64,000 nt of DNA from Skermanella mucosa (GTDB taxonomy: Bacteria; Pseudomonadota; Alphaproteobacteria; Azospirillales; Azospirillaceae), in assembly GCF_016765655.2 (NCBI RefSeq), contig NZ_CP086106.1, positions 2,538,501-2,602,500 of the forward strand. Direction: 5' to 3'. Position 1 is the stretch's first letter; the number at the start of each line of letters is the position of its first letter. The position numbers were made by a program, and so were the translations under genes. The notes below the pieces were generated by a model. It was not told the DNA's origin, ran no database searches, and worked only from the letters and a program-made list of their open reading frames with translations. Shown in pieces: positions 49,489 to 59,016 of this stretch.

Positions 49489-51672
49489 TCAGTCGCGGCC
49501 GTGCTCGCGATTGATGGCCCGGACGATGGCCTGGGCGAGCGGGGACCCTGGGATGCCGTCGATCTCGACCGGCAGCTTGCGCTGCCAGTTCGGGTGCTGG
49601 TGGACGGTGCCGGGCAGGTTGGGCTGGTCGATCTCGCCGACCATGTCCTCCGCCTGGACCATCAGGATCCGGCCGGGCGTGCGTGCCAGGTAGCCGTGTA
49701 TCGCTCCGGTCAGTTCGTCCGTCAGCGCCTCGGAACCGGTCTCCTTCGGAACCACGCCCACCCACCGCATCGAGGATAGCAGCCGTTCGCGGTCGGTCCT
49801 GCGCTCGGCCAGTTCGGAGTCCAGCGTGCCGGGCTCCGAGTACTGGCCCAACTCGGCACGGACCCGGATGTCGTGGCCGTTCCACCAGCCCTTCAGGGTC
49901 GGCAGGTCGTGGGTGGTGACCGACACAAGGGAGTCGCGCGGGTAGTGCTCCGGCGCGATGAAGCCCTTGTCGGGACCCCGTTCGAAATAGAGCACGCGGT
50001 ATGACAGGATGCCGGCCCGCTGCATGGCCGGGCGGAAGCCCTCGGGAACGGTGCCGAGGTCCTCGCCGATTACCAGGCAGCGGTTCCGCCGGGATTCCAG
50101 CGCGATGATGCGCACCAGGTCGCGCATCGGATAGGCCACATAGGCACCGCCCTCGTGATCCGGCCGGGACGGTATCCAGAACAGGTGTTGAAGCGCCATC
50201 ACGTGGTCGATCCGAATCGCGCCGGCGTGTCGCATGTTGGCGCGGAGCGACTGGATGAAGGTCTCGTACGCGGTCTCGACCAGCCCGAGCGGCGACAGGG
50301 GCGCCAGCCCCCAGTTCTGTCCGTCGGGGCTGAACATGTCGGGCGGCGAGCCGACATTGGCTCCCTGTACGATCACGTCCTGCGCCGACCATGCCGCGGA
50401 GCCTCCGGGATGGTTGGCGACGGCGAGGTCGCGGTAGAAGCCGATCGGCATGCCGGCGCGGTGGGCCCGGTGGGCCGCGGCGGCGAGCTGGTCGTCGGCG
50501 ACGAACTGCATCCACTGGAAGAACTCGACCCGATCGGCGTGCTCCTCGGCGAAACGGGCGACCGCCTTGCTCAGGGGATCGCGGTAGGCTTCGGGCCAGT
50601 CCTGCCAAGCCCATTTACCCTCGCCCTTGAAGAAATGCTCGTGCAGCGCGTCGAAGACGGATTGGCGGACCAGAGGCTCGTCCATTTCCCGCTGGAACAG
50701 CAGGAAGGCATCTCGGCGTGGTCCGACGTTTTCGCGGGCGCTTTTGAAGACCAGTTCGAGAACCGGCATCTTGAGGTCGGCGACCGCCCCGTAGTTGACC
50801 AGCGGCGCTTCGCGGACGGCCCGGAGCCGCTCCTGGAAGTCTGCGCTTTCGATCAGGGAGCGCGCCTCCGGACTCTCCGCCAGTTCGGGCAGGACGGCGA
50901 CGTCGATGAACAGGGTGTTGAGGAAACCCCGGTTGCTTGGCGAGTAGGGGCTGTTGTGGTTGGGATCGGAGGGGAACAGGGCGTGCAGCGGGTTGAGACC
51001 CAGCACGCCCGCGCCCATGCCGGCGGCCTGCTCGGCGGCGGCTCCCGCATCGCCATAATCGCCGATGCCCCAGTTCGTCCCGGAGCGCAGGGAATAGAGC
51101 TGGACCCCCATGCCCCAGGACCAGCCGTCGCCGCCCGCCAGATCGTCGGGAGACAGGCAGCTTTCCGGCGCCACGATAACACAGGCGGATCCTTCGTGGA
51201 CGACGCTGTCGGCGACGTTCAACTGGATCGCCAGCCGGTGATAGCCGTGGGGCAGGGCCTCGGGCAGTGTCAGGCGGTGCCGGGTGTAGCGGACATCGTC
51301 GAAGGTCTCCTCCCCGACGACAGGCAGGTCTGACAGGGGCTGTTCGCCCCAGTGCACGTCACCGAACTCCTCCGAAAGGGTCCAGGTGATCCCGGCGGGG
51401 CCGGTCCGGTCGGGCACGGTGAAGTCGACCTCGACCGGATCGGATTCGCCAAGCACGAAGACCGGTCTCAGCATGCGCCGCCAGTCCCGCTCTCGCAGCC
51501 GGTACAAGCTGTCGGCCGCCTCCTCCGGAGTGCCGGCCGGGAAACCCATCGCCTCAACCAGGTCCCGTTTGGTGGCGGGGCCGATCTCGCGCCGGTTTCC
51601 CCAGATGTCGTGATAGAACGGCTCGACACCCAACATCCCGGCCAGCCGGTCCAGATCGGCTCCATCCTTCAT
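49489..51672 (-). CDS. malQ: 4-alpha-glucanotransferase (amylomaltase)
   Basis: A 727-residue GH77 enzyme with an extra N-terminal domain of about 150 residues, as in many proteobacterial MalQ. Catalytic motifs: nucleophile Asp in AIRIDHVMALQHLFWIP, acid/base Glu in CLVIGEDLGTVPEGF, and VTTHDLPTLKGWWNGHD. It transfers alpha-1,4-glucan segments and recycles short maltodextrins. It starts 37 bases after treZ and is probably in one operon with glgX, the receiver-like gene and treZ. Confidence 0.95.
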   Translation of the reverse strand: MKDGADLDRLAGMLGVEPFYHDIWGNRREIGPATKRDLVEAMGFPAGTPEEAADSLYRLRERDWRRMLRPVFVLGESDPVEVDFTVPDRTGPAGITWTLSEEFGDVHWGEQPLSDLPVVGEETFDDVRYTRHRLTLPEALPHGYHRLAIQLNVADSVVHEGSACVIVAPESCLSPDDLAGGDGWSWGMGVQLYSLRSGTNWGIGDYGDAGAAAEQAAGMGAGVLGLNPLHALFPSDPNHNSPYSPSNRGFLNTLFIDVAVLPELAESPEARSLIESADFQERLRAVREAPLVNYGAVADLKMPVLELVFKSARENVGPRRDAFLLFQREMDEPLVRQSVFDALHEHFFKGEGKWAWQDWPEAYRDPLSKAVARFAEEHADRVEFFQWMQFVADDQLAAAAHRAHRAGMPIGFYRDLAVANHPGGSAAWSAQDVIVQGANVGSPPDMFSPDGQNWGLAPLSPLGLVETAYETFIQSLRANMRHAGAIRIDHVMALQHLFWIPSRPDHEGGAYVAYPMRDLVRIIALESRRNRCLVIGEDLGTVPEGFRPAMQRAGILSYRVLYFERGPDKGFIAPEHYPRDSLVSVTTHDLPTLKGWWNGHDIRVRAELGQYSEPGTLDSELAERRTDRERLLSSMRWVGVVPKETGSEALTDELTGAIHGYLARTPGRILMVQAEDMVGEIDQPNLPGTVHQHPNWQRKLPVEIDGIPGSPLAQAIVRAINREHGRD

Positions 51673-51709
51673 GCTCTGCTTTCCCCTCTAAATCCCACCG
51701 GTTGCCGTC

Positions 51710-53584
51710 TTAGACCGTCCCGGACGGTTCGGTGATGTACCAGGCGACGGCCCAGGGACCCATTCGCCCCGACTCCAGGTCGCTGCTGACCGACCGGGCG
51801 TCCTGGGATCGGCCGGTCTGGAACAGCAGGTCGCCCGTGACTGCTTCCAGCCCCTCCACGGGTTCGTCGCCCAGGTTAGCAACTAAGGTCAGCCGTCCGC
51901 CATCCTTGAAAGGCCAATGGGCCTCGATGGCGGTCTTGCCCCGGACCTTCGAGACGCTGTCGACGCCGATGCCGGCGAGCCGCGGGACCAGCTTGCGCGA
52001 CCTGATGTCGATAAGCGTCCGGTACCAGTCGAGCCATTCGGCATGGCCCGATGCCGACGCCGCGTCCCAATCGAGCTTCGATCCCTCGAAGGTGCCTTCG
52101 TTGTTCGGATCGGGGATCTTCTCGCGCGCTTCCGGGTCGGAAAACTCGGCGAAGCCGGCGAACTCCTTGCGGCGCCCCTCGCGCACGGCGTCGGCCAGTT
52201 CGCCGTGGAAATCGGTGAAGAAGTTGAACGGCCGGTCGCTTGCCCATTCCTCGCCCATGAACAGCATGGGCACCTGCGGCGTCAGCAGGAACACCGCGGT
52301 GATGGCCTTCAGCCGCTCGGGCGAAATCAAGGCCGACAGCCGCTCGCCCATGGCCCGGTTGCCGACTTGGTCATGGTTCTGAAGGAAGCTGACGAAGGCC
52401 TGAGGCGGCAGGTGACCGCTTGACTCGCCGCGGATCTTGCCGTCCTGGTGGGGGGAGGGGTCGCCCTGATAGACGAACCCGTCAGCCAAGGAGCGTGCCA
52501 GCTTCCCATGCGAATCGTCGGCGAAATCCTCGTAGTAGCCGGCGCGCTCGCCGGTCACCAGCGCGTGGGCGGTATTGTGGAAATCGTCGTTCCACTGGGC
52601 GGTGAAGTGGGGCGGCAGGCCGGCATCGTCGCGGCCCAGCCGATGCGCCTGGTTCGCCTCGTTCTCAAGGACCAGGTGGACGTGGCGGCCGGGCGTTCCG
52701 GACTCGATCCGGCCGCGGACGGTCTCGGCCAGTTCCGTCAGGATGTGAGGCTTGCTGTCGTCGATGATCGCATGGACGGCGTCGAAGCGGAGCCCGTCGA
52801 ACCGGTACTCCTCGAGCCAGTAGAGCGCATTGTTGATGAAGTAGTCGCGCACCGGGCGCGCGTCCTTGCCGTCGAAATTGATCGCCGCACCCCAGGGTGT
52901 GTGATGGCGCTCGGTGAAGAACGATTTGGCGTAGGTGCTGAGATAGTTCCCCTCCGGCCCGAAGTGATTGTAGACCACGTCCAGGAAGACCATCAGCTCA
53001 CGCTCGTGCGCCTCGTCGATCAGGCGCTTCAGAGCGTCGGGCGCGCCGTAGGCATCGTCGGGCGCATAGGGCAGCACGCCGTCGTAACCCCAGCCGCGCC
53101 GGCCGGCGAAATCGGCCAGCGGCAGGAACTCGATCGCCGTGACCCCCAGCTTCGCCAGATGGTCGAGCTTGCGGCGCACGCCGTCGTAGGTGCCCTCGTC
53201 GGTGAAGCAGCCGACGTGAAGCTCGTAGAGGATCGTCTCTTCCCATGGGCGGCCGCGCCATGCGGTGGTGCGCCACTCGTAGGCGTTGGGATCGACCACT
53301 TGGCTCGGACCGTTGACATCCTCCGGCTGGAAGCGCGAGGCCGGGTCGGGCACGCACAGCCCGTCGGGCAGCCGGTACTGGTACCGCGTTCCGGCCGGCG
53401 CGCGGTCGGTGACTGTTTCGAACCAGCCGTCCTCCCGCGCCGTCATCGGCACGGGAGCATCCGTCCGGCCGTCGAGGACAAGACCTATCTCGGCATGTGA
53501 AGGCGCCCAGAGGCGAAAGCGGGTCGTTCCGTCCTGGCGAAGTTCGGCGCCGAAAGGCATGGAGTGGGCAAAGCGGGCGGACAT
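51710..53584 (-). CDS. treZ: Maltooligosyl trehalose trehalohydrolase
   Basis: A 624-residue GH13 enzyme with an N-terminal CBM48-like domain (TTRFRLWAPSHAEIGLVL). Catalytic residues are in GLRFDAVHAIIDDS, VLENEANQAHRLGR and FLQNHDQVGNRAMGERL. The length and the ENEANQ text are typical of TreZ. It releases trehalose from the reducing end of maltooligosyl-trehalose made by TreY. TreY is not encoded in the window. In the glgX-treZ-malQ operon. Confidence 0.93.
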   Translation of the reverse strand: MSARFAHSMPFGAELRQDGTTRFRLWAPSHAEIGLVLDGRTDAPVPMTAREDGWFETVTDRAPAGTRYQYRLPDGLCVPDPASRFQPEDVNGPSQVVDPNAYEWRTTAWRGRPWEETILYELHVGCFTDEGTYDGVRRKLDHLAKLGVTAIEFLPLADFAGRRGWGYDGVLPYAPDDAYGAPDALKRLIDEAHERELMVFLDVVYNHFGPEGNYLSTYAKSFFTERHHTPWGAAINFDGKDARPVRDYFINNALYWLEEYRFDGLRFDAVHAIIDDSKPHILTELAETVRGRIESGTPGRHVHLVLENEANQAHRLGRDDAGLPPHFTAQWNDDFHNTAHALVTGERAGYYEDFADDSHGKLARSLADGFVYQGDPSPHQDGKIRGESSGHLPPQAFVSFLQNHDQVGNRAMGERLSALISPERLKAITAVFLLTPQVPMLFMGEEWASDRPFNFFTDFHGELADAVREGRRKEFAGFAEFSDPEAREKIPDPNNEGTFEGSKLDWDAASASGHAEWLDWYRTLIDIRSRKLVPRLAGIGVDSVSKVRGKTAIEAHWPFKDGGRLTLVANLGDEPVEGLEAVTGDLLFQTGRSQDARSVSSDLESGRMGPWAVAWYITEPSGTV

Positions 53585-53668
53585 CGGGGAGCCATCCTGG
53601 GATTGGACTGTGAGACACCGCTTAGAACATCCTCACATGGCGGATGATCCCGTCCTTTCCCGGAAAGG

Positions 53669-54697
53669 TCAAAGAAAGCTGCCGGTCCCGGCCAGTCCCC
53701 CCTGGACAAGGCTTTTGGCCCCTTCGGCCGCCTTGGCCTCCGCCATCTCGTTGAGCCGGCTGCGGTACATTGCCGCCGCGGCGGCGACCTCGCGGCCCGG
53801 AGCGTCCGCGGGGCGCTCCGGGCTCAGCGTCGACATGATCTCCAGCGCCGAGGATTTCAGGCGGTCCAGCCCTGGCGGAACCATGCCGGAGAGGATCTGG
53901 GCGTGCGCCACCTCGACCGCGGCGATCAGGGCCTTGGCTTGGTCGGCGGCCGTGGAGCGGCTGCCGGTCGCATGGGCGGGCAGGCGATGGATCAGGTCGT
54001 CCAGCACGGGCACCACCCGCGTCAGGTGCTCGACCGCGATCCGTTCGACAGGCACGGCCGAGAGGCCCGGGGTCGCGAACTCGATCAGGAAGGCGGCCTG
54101 GAACGCCTGCCGCAGCAGTTTCTGCTCGTTCACCTCGGCGGATGCCCGTTCGATCAGTTCGTGAGGGTTGGTCCTGCCGAAGGCGTTGGTCGCCTTGAGG
54201 CGCAGCGTATTCGGAACCTCGACCAGGGGGATCTGGCTGCCTTCGCGCGGGGACTTGCGCCGGTCCGGGCCGATGAAGTCGCTGGTCACCACGAAGTTCC
54301 GCGGGTTCTCGACCAGGGCCGTGATCCGCTCGTGGAGTTGCTTGGGAGCCAGCGGCTTGACCAGCAGGGCGTCAGCGCCGCAATTGGTCACCCGGGCGAG
54401 CAGCGGCTTCGTCGGGTTGAAGGCGGTCACGACGATCGCGAGGAACGGATTGGCGCCCAGCAGGCCGTGGCGGAGGGCATGAACGACCTTGAAGGTCTCG
54501 CTGTCGGTGCCGGTGGCGTCGGCGACCAGCAGGTCGGGATTGCCGGTCTCGAACGCTTTCCGGACGTCCTCCATATGACCGAACGCCTGGACCCGGTTGA
54601 TCCGCAGATGCCCCAGGGCGTCGCGCATCAGGCGGCGGACATTGCCCTCGGGTTCGAACAGGATGCACTCGACCTGGCTTAGATCGTACTCTGGCAT
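53669..54697 (-). CDS. Receiver-domain-like protein in the glucan operon (342 aa)
   Basis: Residues 1-120 form a CheY-like receiver: ILFEPEGNVRRLMRDAL, possible phospho-acceptor Asp60 in LLVADATG, Thr in AIVVTAF, Lys in LLVKPLAP. The acidic pair near the N-terminus is EPE instead of the usual DD or ED, so phosphorylation may be altered. A linker with SDFIGPDRRKSP follows, then an all-helical C-terminal domain of about 180 residues without a recognised output fold. It sits between glgX and treZ with gaps of 71 and 84 bases, the same strand, suggesting a regulatory role in this pathway (inference). Confidence 0.8.
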   Translation of the reverse strand: MPEYDLSQVECILFEPEGNVRRLMRDALGHLRINRVQAFGHMEDVRKAFETGNPDLLVADATGTDSETFKVVHALRHGLLGANPFLAIVVTAFNPTKPLLARVTNCGADALLVKPLAPKQLHERITALVENPRNFVVTSDFIGPDRRKSPREGSQIPLVEVPNTLRLKATNAFGRTNPHELIERASAEVNEQKLLRQAFQAAFLIEFATPGLSAVPVERIAVEHLTRVVPVLDDLIHRLPAHATGSRSTAADQAKALIAAVEVAHAQILSGMVPPGLDRLKSSALEIMSTLSPERPADAPGREVAAAAAMYRSRLNEMAEAKAAEGAKSLVQGGLAGTGSFL

Positions 54698-54768
54698 GGC
54701 GATGATCGGTCGGCAGAAGGACAGGATCGGCGCGGGCGCGCGGGAAAGCCCAGTATCGCCGCCAATCC

Positions 54769-56934
54769 CTAACGCGCCGCTAAATCGAGACGATTTGTAT
54801 CTACCAGCACGAACAGATGAGCCGAACGGCCGTCCACATCGAAGGTTTCGCCGGCCGGAAGGTCCCCGCGATCCGAATGCCCGTCAGCCTCGACCGTATC
54901 CAGCAGGCAGCGCCAAGCCGTGCCGCCCCGTACTTTCGGCAGGATGAACGGGACCGTATCGTGGAAGGCGTTGAGGATGATCAGCAGGCGGTCGTCCGTC
55001 GCCGGGTTGCCGTCGTGCGTCATGTAGTCGCCTGCCTCTCCGTTGAGCAGCAGCCCGATGCAGCGGGCGTGCCGGTCGCCCCACTGCGCACTGGTTTTCT
55101 CGGTGCCCTGCGGCGTGATCCAGGTGATGTCCTTGACCTCGTCGGCCGACTTCTTGGTGCCGTGAAGGAATACGGCGCGGCGCAGCACCGGGTGTCGCCG
55201 CCGCAGGTCGAGCAGCCGCCGGGTGAAGTCGGCAAGGTCGCGCCCGTCGGCGGTGACGCCCGGCCAGTCGATCCAGGAGACTTCGTTGTCCTGGCAATAG
55301 GCGTTGTTGTTGCCGCCCTGGGTGCGTCCGATCTCGTCGCCGGCCAGCAGCATCGGCGTACCCTGGGAGAGCAGCAGGGTGGTCAGGAAGTTTCGGCGCT
55401 GGCGCTCCCGGAGGGCCGTGATCTTGGGATCGTCCGAGGGGCCTTCGACACCATGGTTCCAGCTGTGATTCCCCGAGTGGCCGTCCCGGTTGCCCTCGCC
55501 GTTGGCCTCGTTGTGCTTGTGATTGTAGGAGACCAGGTCGTTGAGCGTGAAGCCGTCGTGGGCGGTCACGAAGTTGATGCTGGCCCAGGGCCGCCGCCCA
55601 TGCCGCTCGAACAGGTCGCTCGATCCCGTCAGCCTGCCGGCCAACTCCGGCAGCATGCCCTCGTCGCCGCGCCAGTAGCGCCGGACCGTGTCGCGGTAGC
55701 GGTCGTTCCATTCCGCCCAGCCCGGCGGGAAGCCGCCGACCTGATAGCCGCCGGGGCCGATGTCCCACGGTTCGGCGATCAGCTTCACGCCGGACAGCAC
55801 CGGGTCCTGGCGCACGGCGTCAAGGAAGCCGGAGCCGGCGTCGTAGCCGTGGATTTCGCGCGCCAGCGTCGTGGCGAGGTCGAAGCGGAAGCCGTCCACA
55901 TGCATCTCGGACACCCAGTAGCGCAGGCTGTCCATCACCATCTGGAGAACCCGCGGATGGGTGATCGCCAGCGTATTGCCGGTGCCGGTGTCGTCGATAT
56001 AGAAGCGCTTGTCGCCGGGCATCAGGCGGTAGTAGCTGGCGTTGTCGATCCCCCGGAAGCTCAGCGTCGGGCCCATGTGGTTGCCCTCGCCGGTGTGGTT
56101 GTAGACCACGTCCAGGATCACCTCGATGCCGGCCTCGTGCAGCCGCGCCACCATGGTCTTGAATTCCGACAGGACGCCGGTCGTCATGAACCGCGGCTCG
56201 GGCGCGAAGAAGCCGATGGTGTTGTAGCCCCAATAGTTCCGCAGGCCGCGCTCCACCAGGTGGCGGTCGTCGCAGAAGGCCTGGACCGGAAGCAACTCGA
56301 TCGAGGTGATGCCCAGCGAGCGCAGCTTGTCGATCACCGACTGGGTGCTGAGCCCGGCGAAAGTGCCGCGGAGTTGCGGTCCGACTTCGGGATTGCGCAT
56401 GGTGAAGCCGCGGACATGGGCCTCGTAAATGACCGTGTCGCTCCAGGGGACGCGCGGCGCCCGGTCGTTGCCCCAGGTGAAGGCGCGGTCGACCACCCGG
56501 CACTTGGGCATGCCGCGCGCGTTGTCGCGGCGGTCGAACGACAGGTCCTCGCGGGTCGAGCCGACGCGGTAGCCGAAATGGGCGTCGGACCAGCGGAGCG
56601 CTCCGAACAGAGCCTTGGCATAGGGATCGAGCAGCAGCTTGTTGGGATTGAACCGGTGGCCGGCCGACGGTTCATAGGGTCCGTGGACCCGGTAGCCGTA
56701 GAGGGTGCCCGGCCGCGCCTCCGGCAGGTAGCCGTGCCAGACCTGGTCGGTATATTCGGGCAAGGCCACCCGATCGATCTCGCGCGTGCCGGTCTTGTCG
56801 AACAAGCATAGCTCGACCTTGGTGGCATTGGCCGAGAACAGGGCGAAATTGACGCCGAAGCCATCCCAGGTAGCGCCCAGCGGATAGGGCCGGCCGGGCC
56901 ATACCACGGTGCGCTGGGAGCCCGTCGTCTTCAT
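54769..56934 (-). CDS. glgX: Glycogen debranching protein GlgX (isoamylase type)
   Basis: A 721-residue GH13 debranching enzyme with an N-terminal CBM48 (YPLGATWDGFGVNFALFS). Catalytic motifs: nucleophile Asp in DGFRFDLATTLARE, acid/base Glu in KLIAEPWDIGPGGYQVGG, and Asp in VTAHDGFTLNDLVSYNHK. It removes short alpha-1,6 branches left by phosphorylase or makes substrate for TreY/TreZ. First gene of the minus-strand glucan operon; the 179-base region upstream probably carries its promoter. Confidence 0.95.
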   Translation of the reverse strand: MKTTGSQRTVVWPGRPYPLGATWDGFGVNFALFSANATKVELCLFDKTGTREIDRVALPEYTDQVWHGYLPEARPGTLYGYRVHGPYEPSAGHRFNPNKLLLDPYAKALFGALRWSDAHFGYRVGSTREDLSFDRRDNARGMPKCRVVDRAFTWGNDRAPRVPWSDTVIYEAHVRGFTMRNPEVGPQLRGTFAGLSTQSVIDKLRSLGITSIELLPVQAFCDDRHLVERGLRNYWGYNTIGFFAPEPRFMTTGVLSEFKTMVARLHEAGIEVILDVVYNHTGEGNHMGPTLSFRGIDNASYYRLMPGDKRFYIDDTGTGNTLAITHPRVLQMVMDSLRYWVSEMHVDGFRFDLATTLAREIHGYDAGSGFLDAVRQDPVLSGVKLIAEPWDIGPGGYQVGGFPPGWAEWNDRYRDTVRRYWRGDEGMLPELAGRLTGSSDLFERHGRRPWASINFVTAHDGFTLNDLVSYNHKHNEANGEGNRDGHSGNHSWNHGVEGPSDDPKITALRERQRRNFLTTLLLSQGTPMLLAGDEIGRTQGGNNNAYCQDNEVSWIDWPGVTADGRDLADFTRRLLDLRRRHPVLRRAVFLHGTKKSADEVKDITWITPQGTEKTSAQWGDRHARCIGLLLNGEAGDYMTHDGNPATDDRLLIILNAFHDTVPFILPKVRGGTAWRCLLDTVEADGHSDRGDLPAGETFDVDGRSAHLFVLVDTNRLDLAAR

Positions 56935-57113
56935 GTGCGTTCACCGCTAAGGTCGGGAAGGGGATTGGTGCGTAGGAAACCGAAAGTCACTCTGCTTCCG
57001 CGAGGTGTGGCGATATCGGATGGTACCTGCTGGGCAAACGCAAGTATGGGAAATCGCCGTGCCGTGCAAGAGCTTCGTGCCGGGAGCCGAAACCCCGCCC
57101 GAATGCGTTGCCG

Positions 57114-57548
57114 TCAGGGCATACCGTAGCGCAACCGGGGCGCCGCGGTCTCGCTCGCGCGCTCGTAGGCGCTGATCGCCTGCCGCCACGGCTCGATGTA
57201 AAGACCAGTCTTGAGGACTTCCTGCGCCAGGACCTGGGCAACGAACGGGGCGCTGCCGGGAGCCGCCCAGGCGCGCCGGCTTTCGGCTGCCTGAGGCTGG
57301 GCGGCGATCGCGGACTGGCGCGGCGCTTCCACGTCTTCGCGCCGCGCTGCGGGATCGGCGCGGTCGAATGCGGTTCCGGCGGTGGCGTCGTCCGCCTCCC
57401 GGTCCGCCGCCCGCCGCGGGCGGCGGCGCCTCTCGCGCTCGACTTCATCCGTCCGCGCCGGCAGGGAGCGGGCAGGGGATATCGGCACCAGACTGCGCGA
57501 GTCGGGCAAGGGCTGGATCGGAGAGCGTGAAAACGGGCCGACGGCCAT
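57114..57548 (-). CDS. Hypothetical protein (144 aa)
   Basis: A 144-residue protein. Residues 1-90 are low-complexity, Arg/Ala/Pro-rich and probably disordered; the last 50 (PFVAQVLAQEVLKTGLYIEP, then WRQAISAYERASE) look like a conserved helical module. Coding in this frame is supported mainly by that C-terminal segment. The start at 57548 is tentative. Function unknown. The 225 bases between it and phaR show no further gene. Confidence 0.5.
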   Translation of the reverse strand: MAVGPFSRSPIQPLPDSRSLVPISPARSLPARTDEVERERRRRPRRAADREADDATAGTAFDRADPAARREDVEAPRQSAIAAQPQAAESRRAWAAPGSAPFVAQVLAQEVLKTGLYIEPWRQAISAYERASETAAPRLRYGMP

Positions 57549-57773
57549 TCCCGTGCCGAACCTTCTGCTGGATGGACCTTCCAGGGATTGAACAGCAGTT
57601 TCGATCCCGGAGCCTTAAGGAATTCCGAATCCGGACGGCGCCGGCGGATTAGCCCCCGGGGAAGGAATTCGGGCAATCGCGATGGTTCCGGGCGGGGCTG
57701 CCGGATGGGCACCAAGGCACCGCCCCGCCGGACGCAGCCTTCCTTCCGGCAAGTCCCGGCCGTCCGGTTTCCG

Positions 57774-58394
57774 TTACTCGGCCTTCGACTTAGTGATCGT
57801 GACGAGTTGCTTCTGAAGTTCTTCGAGCTGCTTCTGCAGGTCGTCCAGCGTCTTCTCGCTTTCGGCCCGGGCGCGCTGGGCCGCCTGGTCGAACTGCTCC
57901 GCCGCGGCCTTGCCCTGCTCGGTCTGCGGTCCGAACGGGGTGAACATCCGCATCGCCCGCTCGAACATCGCCAGGTTCTGCTTGCCCACTTCCTCGAACG
58001 TGGTGCCGAACGGGAAAATCCCGCCGATCGTGTTCGAGAAATAGTCGCGCATCTGTTCCTGGTTCCGGGCGAACGACTGCATGCTGTATTCGAGGTAACG
58101 GGGCACGACCCACTGCATGTTGTCGCCGTAGAAGCTGATCAGCTGGCGGAGAAAGCTGATGGGCAGAAGATTCTGTCCTTTGCTTTCCTCCTCCACGATG
58201 ATCTGCGTCAGCACGGAACGGGTGATGTCCTCGCCCGTCTTCGCGTCATAGACGACAAAGTCCATCCCGTCCTTGACCATCTGACAGAGGTGGTCCAACG
58301 TGACGTAGCTGCTCGTTGCAGTGTTGTACAGCCTGCGGTTGGCGTACTTTTTGATCGTGATCGGGGCAACTTTCGCGTCGTCTTTTTCGGCCAT
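57774..58394 (-). CDS. phaR: Polyhydroxyalkanoate synthesis repressor PhaR
   Basis: A 206-residue regulator. The N-terminal DNA-binding domain is the PHB/PHA accumulation regulator fold (ITIKKYANRRLYNTATSSYV, then LCQMVKDGMDFVVYDA). A central region follows (LPISFLRQLISFYG, YSMQSFARNQEQMRDYF), and the C-terminus is a coiled coil (LDDLQKQLEELQKQLV). PhaR senses PHB granules and represses phasin and PHA genes. Start is the ATG at 58394; a GTG at 58409 is possible. Divergent from the pha genes. Confidence 0.95.
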   Translation of the reverse strand: MAEKDDAKVAPITIKKYANRRLYNTATSSYVTLDHLCQMVKDGMDFVVYDAKTGEDITRSVLTQIIVEEESKGQNLLPISFLRQLISFYGDNMQWVVPRYLEYSMQSFARNQEQMRDYFSNTIGGIFPFGTTFEEVGKQNLAMFERAMRMFTPFGPQTEQGKAAAEQFDQAAQRARAESEKTLDDLQKQLEELQKQLVTITKSKAE

Positions 58395-58422
58395 TTCGTA
58401 TGCTTTCACGCGGTGGCATTGC

Positions 58423-58472
58423 GCTTAAATCCCTCAAGACATTAGGAGTACGCGAAGAAAGCTCCTTTAAGC
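58423..58472. promoter_or_regulatory. TTTAAGC element pair in the phaR / pha divergent promoter
   Basis: gcttaaa at 58423-58429 and tttaagc at 58466-58472 are inverted copies of one heptamer. The same heptamer recurs as tttaagc within the 60182-60197 palindrome ahead of phaA. Candidate PhaR or other regulator site. Confidence 0.4.
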
Positions 58473-58587
58473 AAGCTTTCTGCCGCGTCGCCGTCCGCAA
58501 TTGGGCGGCGACCTGTTCGGGCCGCGACATACCGTACAATGGCGGCGCCCTGTTCAAATGCGGTAGTTCACTATTATATTCGCCGCC

Positions 58588-59016
58588 ATGGCCAACACAT
58601 CGGATCAGGAACCGCCCTCCCTCGAAAGCCTCGCGCGCCGCTATCTCGACCTTTGGCAGGACCAATGGTCGGCGCTGGCGGTCGATCCCGAGGTCGCGGA
58701 GAATTTCGCCCGCCTGTTCCAGATCCTGGGGCAGGGAGCCGCCGCCATGGCTCCCTTTTCGGCATTCGCCGCGCGCGGCAGCAGTCAACATCAGCAGTTT
58801 CATGACCCATTCGCCCCCTTCACGGCCGGCCGACCCATGGCGGATACCCCGACAGGGACCGCGTCCGCTCGCGCTCCACATGGCGGCGACCCTGACCACG
58901 CTGCTGAGCTCGCCCGCCGGATTGCCGTTCTTGAGGAGCGGATCGATTCCCTGGAAGGGGGGGCTTCGGGACCGCGCCGCGGACCTGCGGGCGGAACTCG
59001 CCGGCGTCGATCCTGA
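58588..59016 (+). CDS. Small coiled-coil protein, possibly PhaE-like (142 aa)
   Basis: A 142-residue protein (MANTSDQEPPSLESLARRYL). The N-terminal half is helical (LDLWQDQWSALAVDPEVAEN, LFQILGQGAAAMAPF) and the C-terminal part contains a heptad-like coiled coil (ELARRIAVLEERIDSLEGG). Such an arrangement recalls PhaE, the partner of class III PHA synthases, but the protein is much shorter, so the name is tentative. The last 215 bases overlap the start of the PhaC-like gene in a different frame. Confidence 0.6.
   Translation: MANTSDQEPPSLESLARRYLDLWQDQWSALAVDPEVAENFARLFQILGQGAAAMAPFSAFAARGSSQHQQFHDPFAPFTAGRPMADTPTGTASARAPHGGDPDHAAELARRIAVLEERIDSLEGGASGPRRGPAGGTRRRRS

Noticed and set aside
58400-58801. 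Long N-terminal extension of the PhaC-like frame
   Set aside because: Runs out of frame through the 142-aa gene and the phaR promoter; composition is that of a shadow frame.
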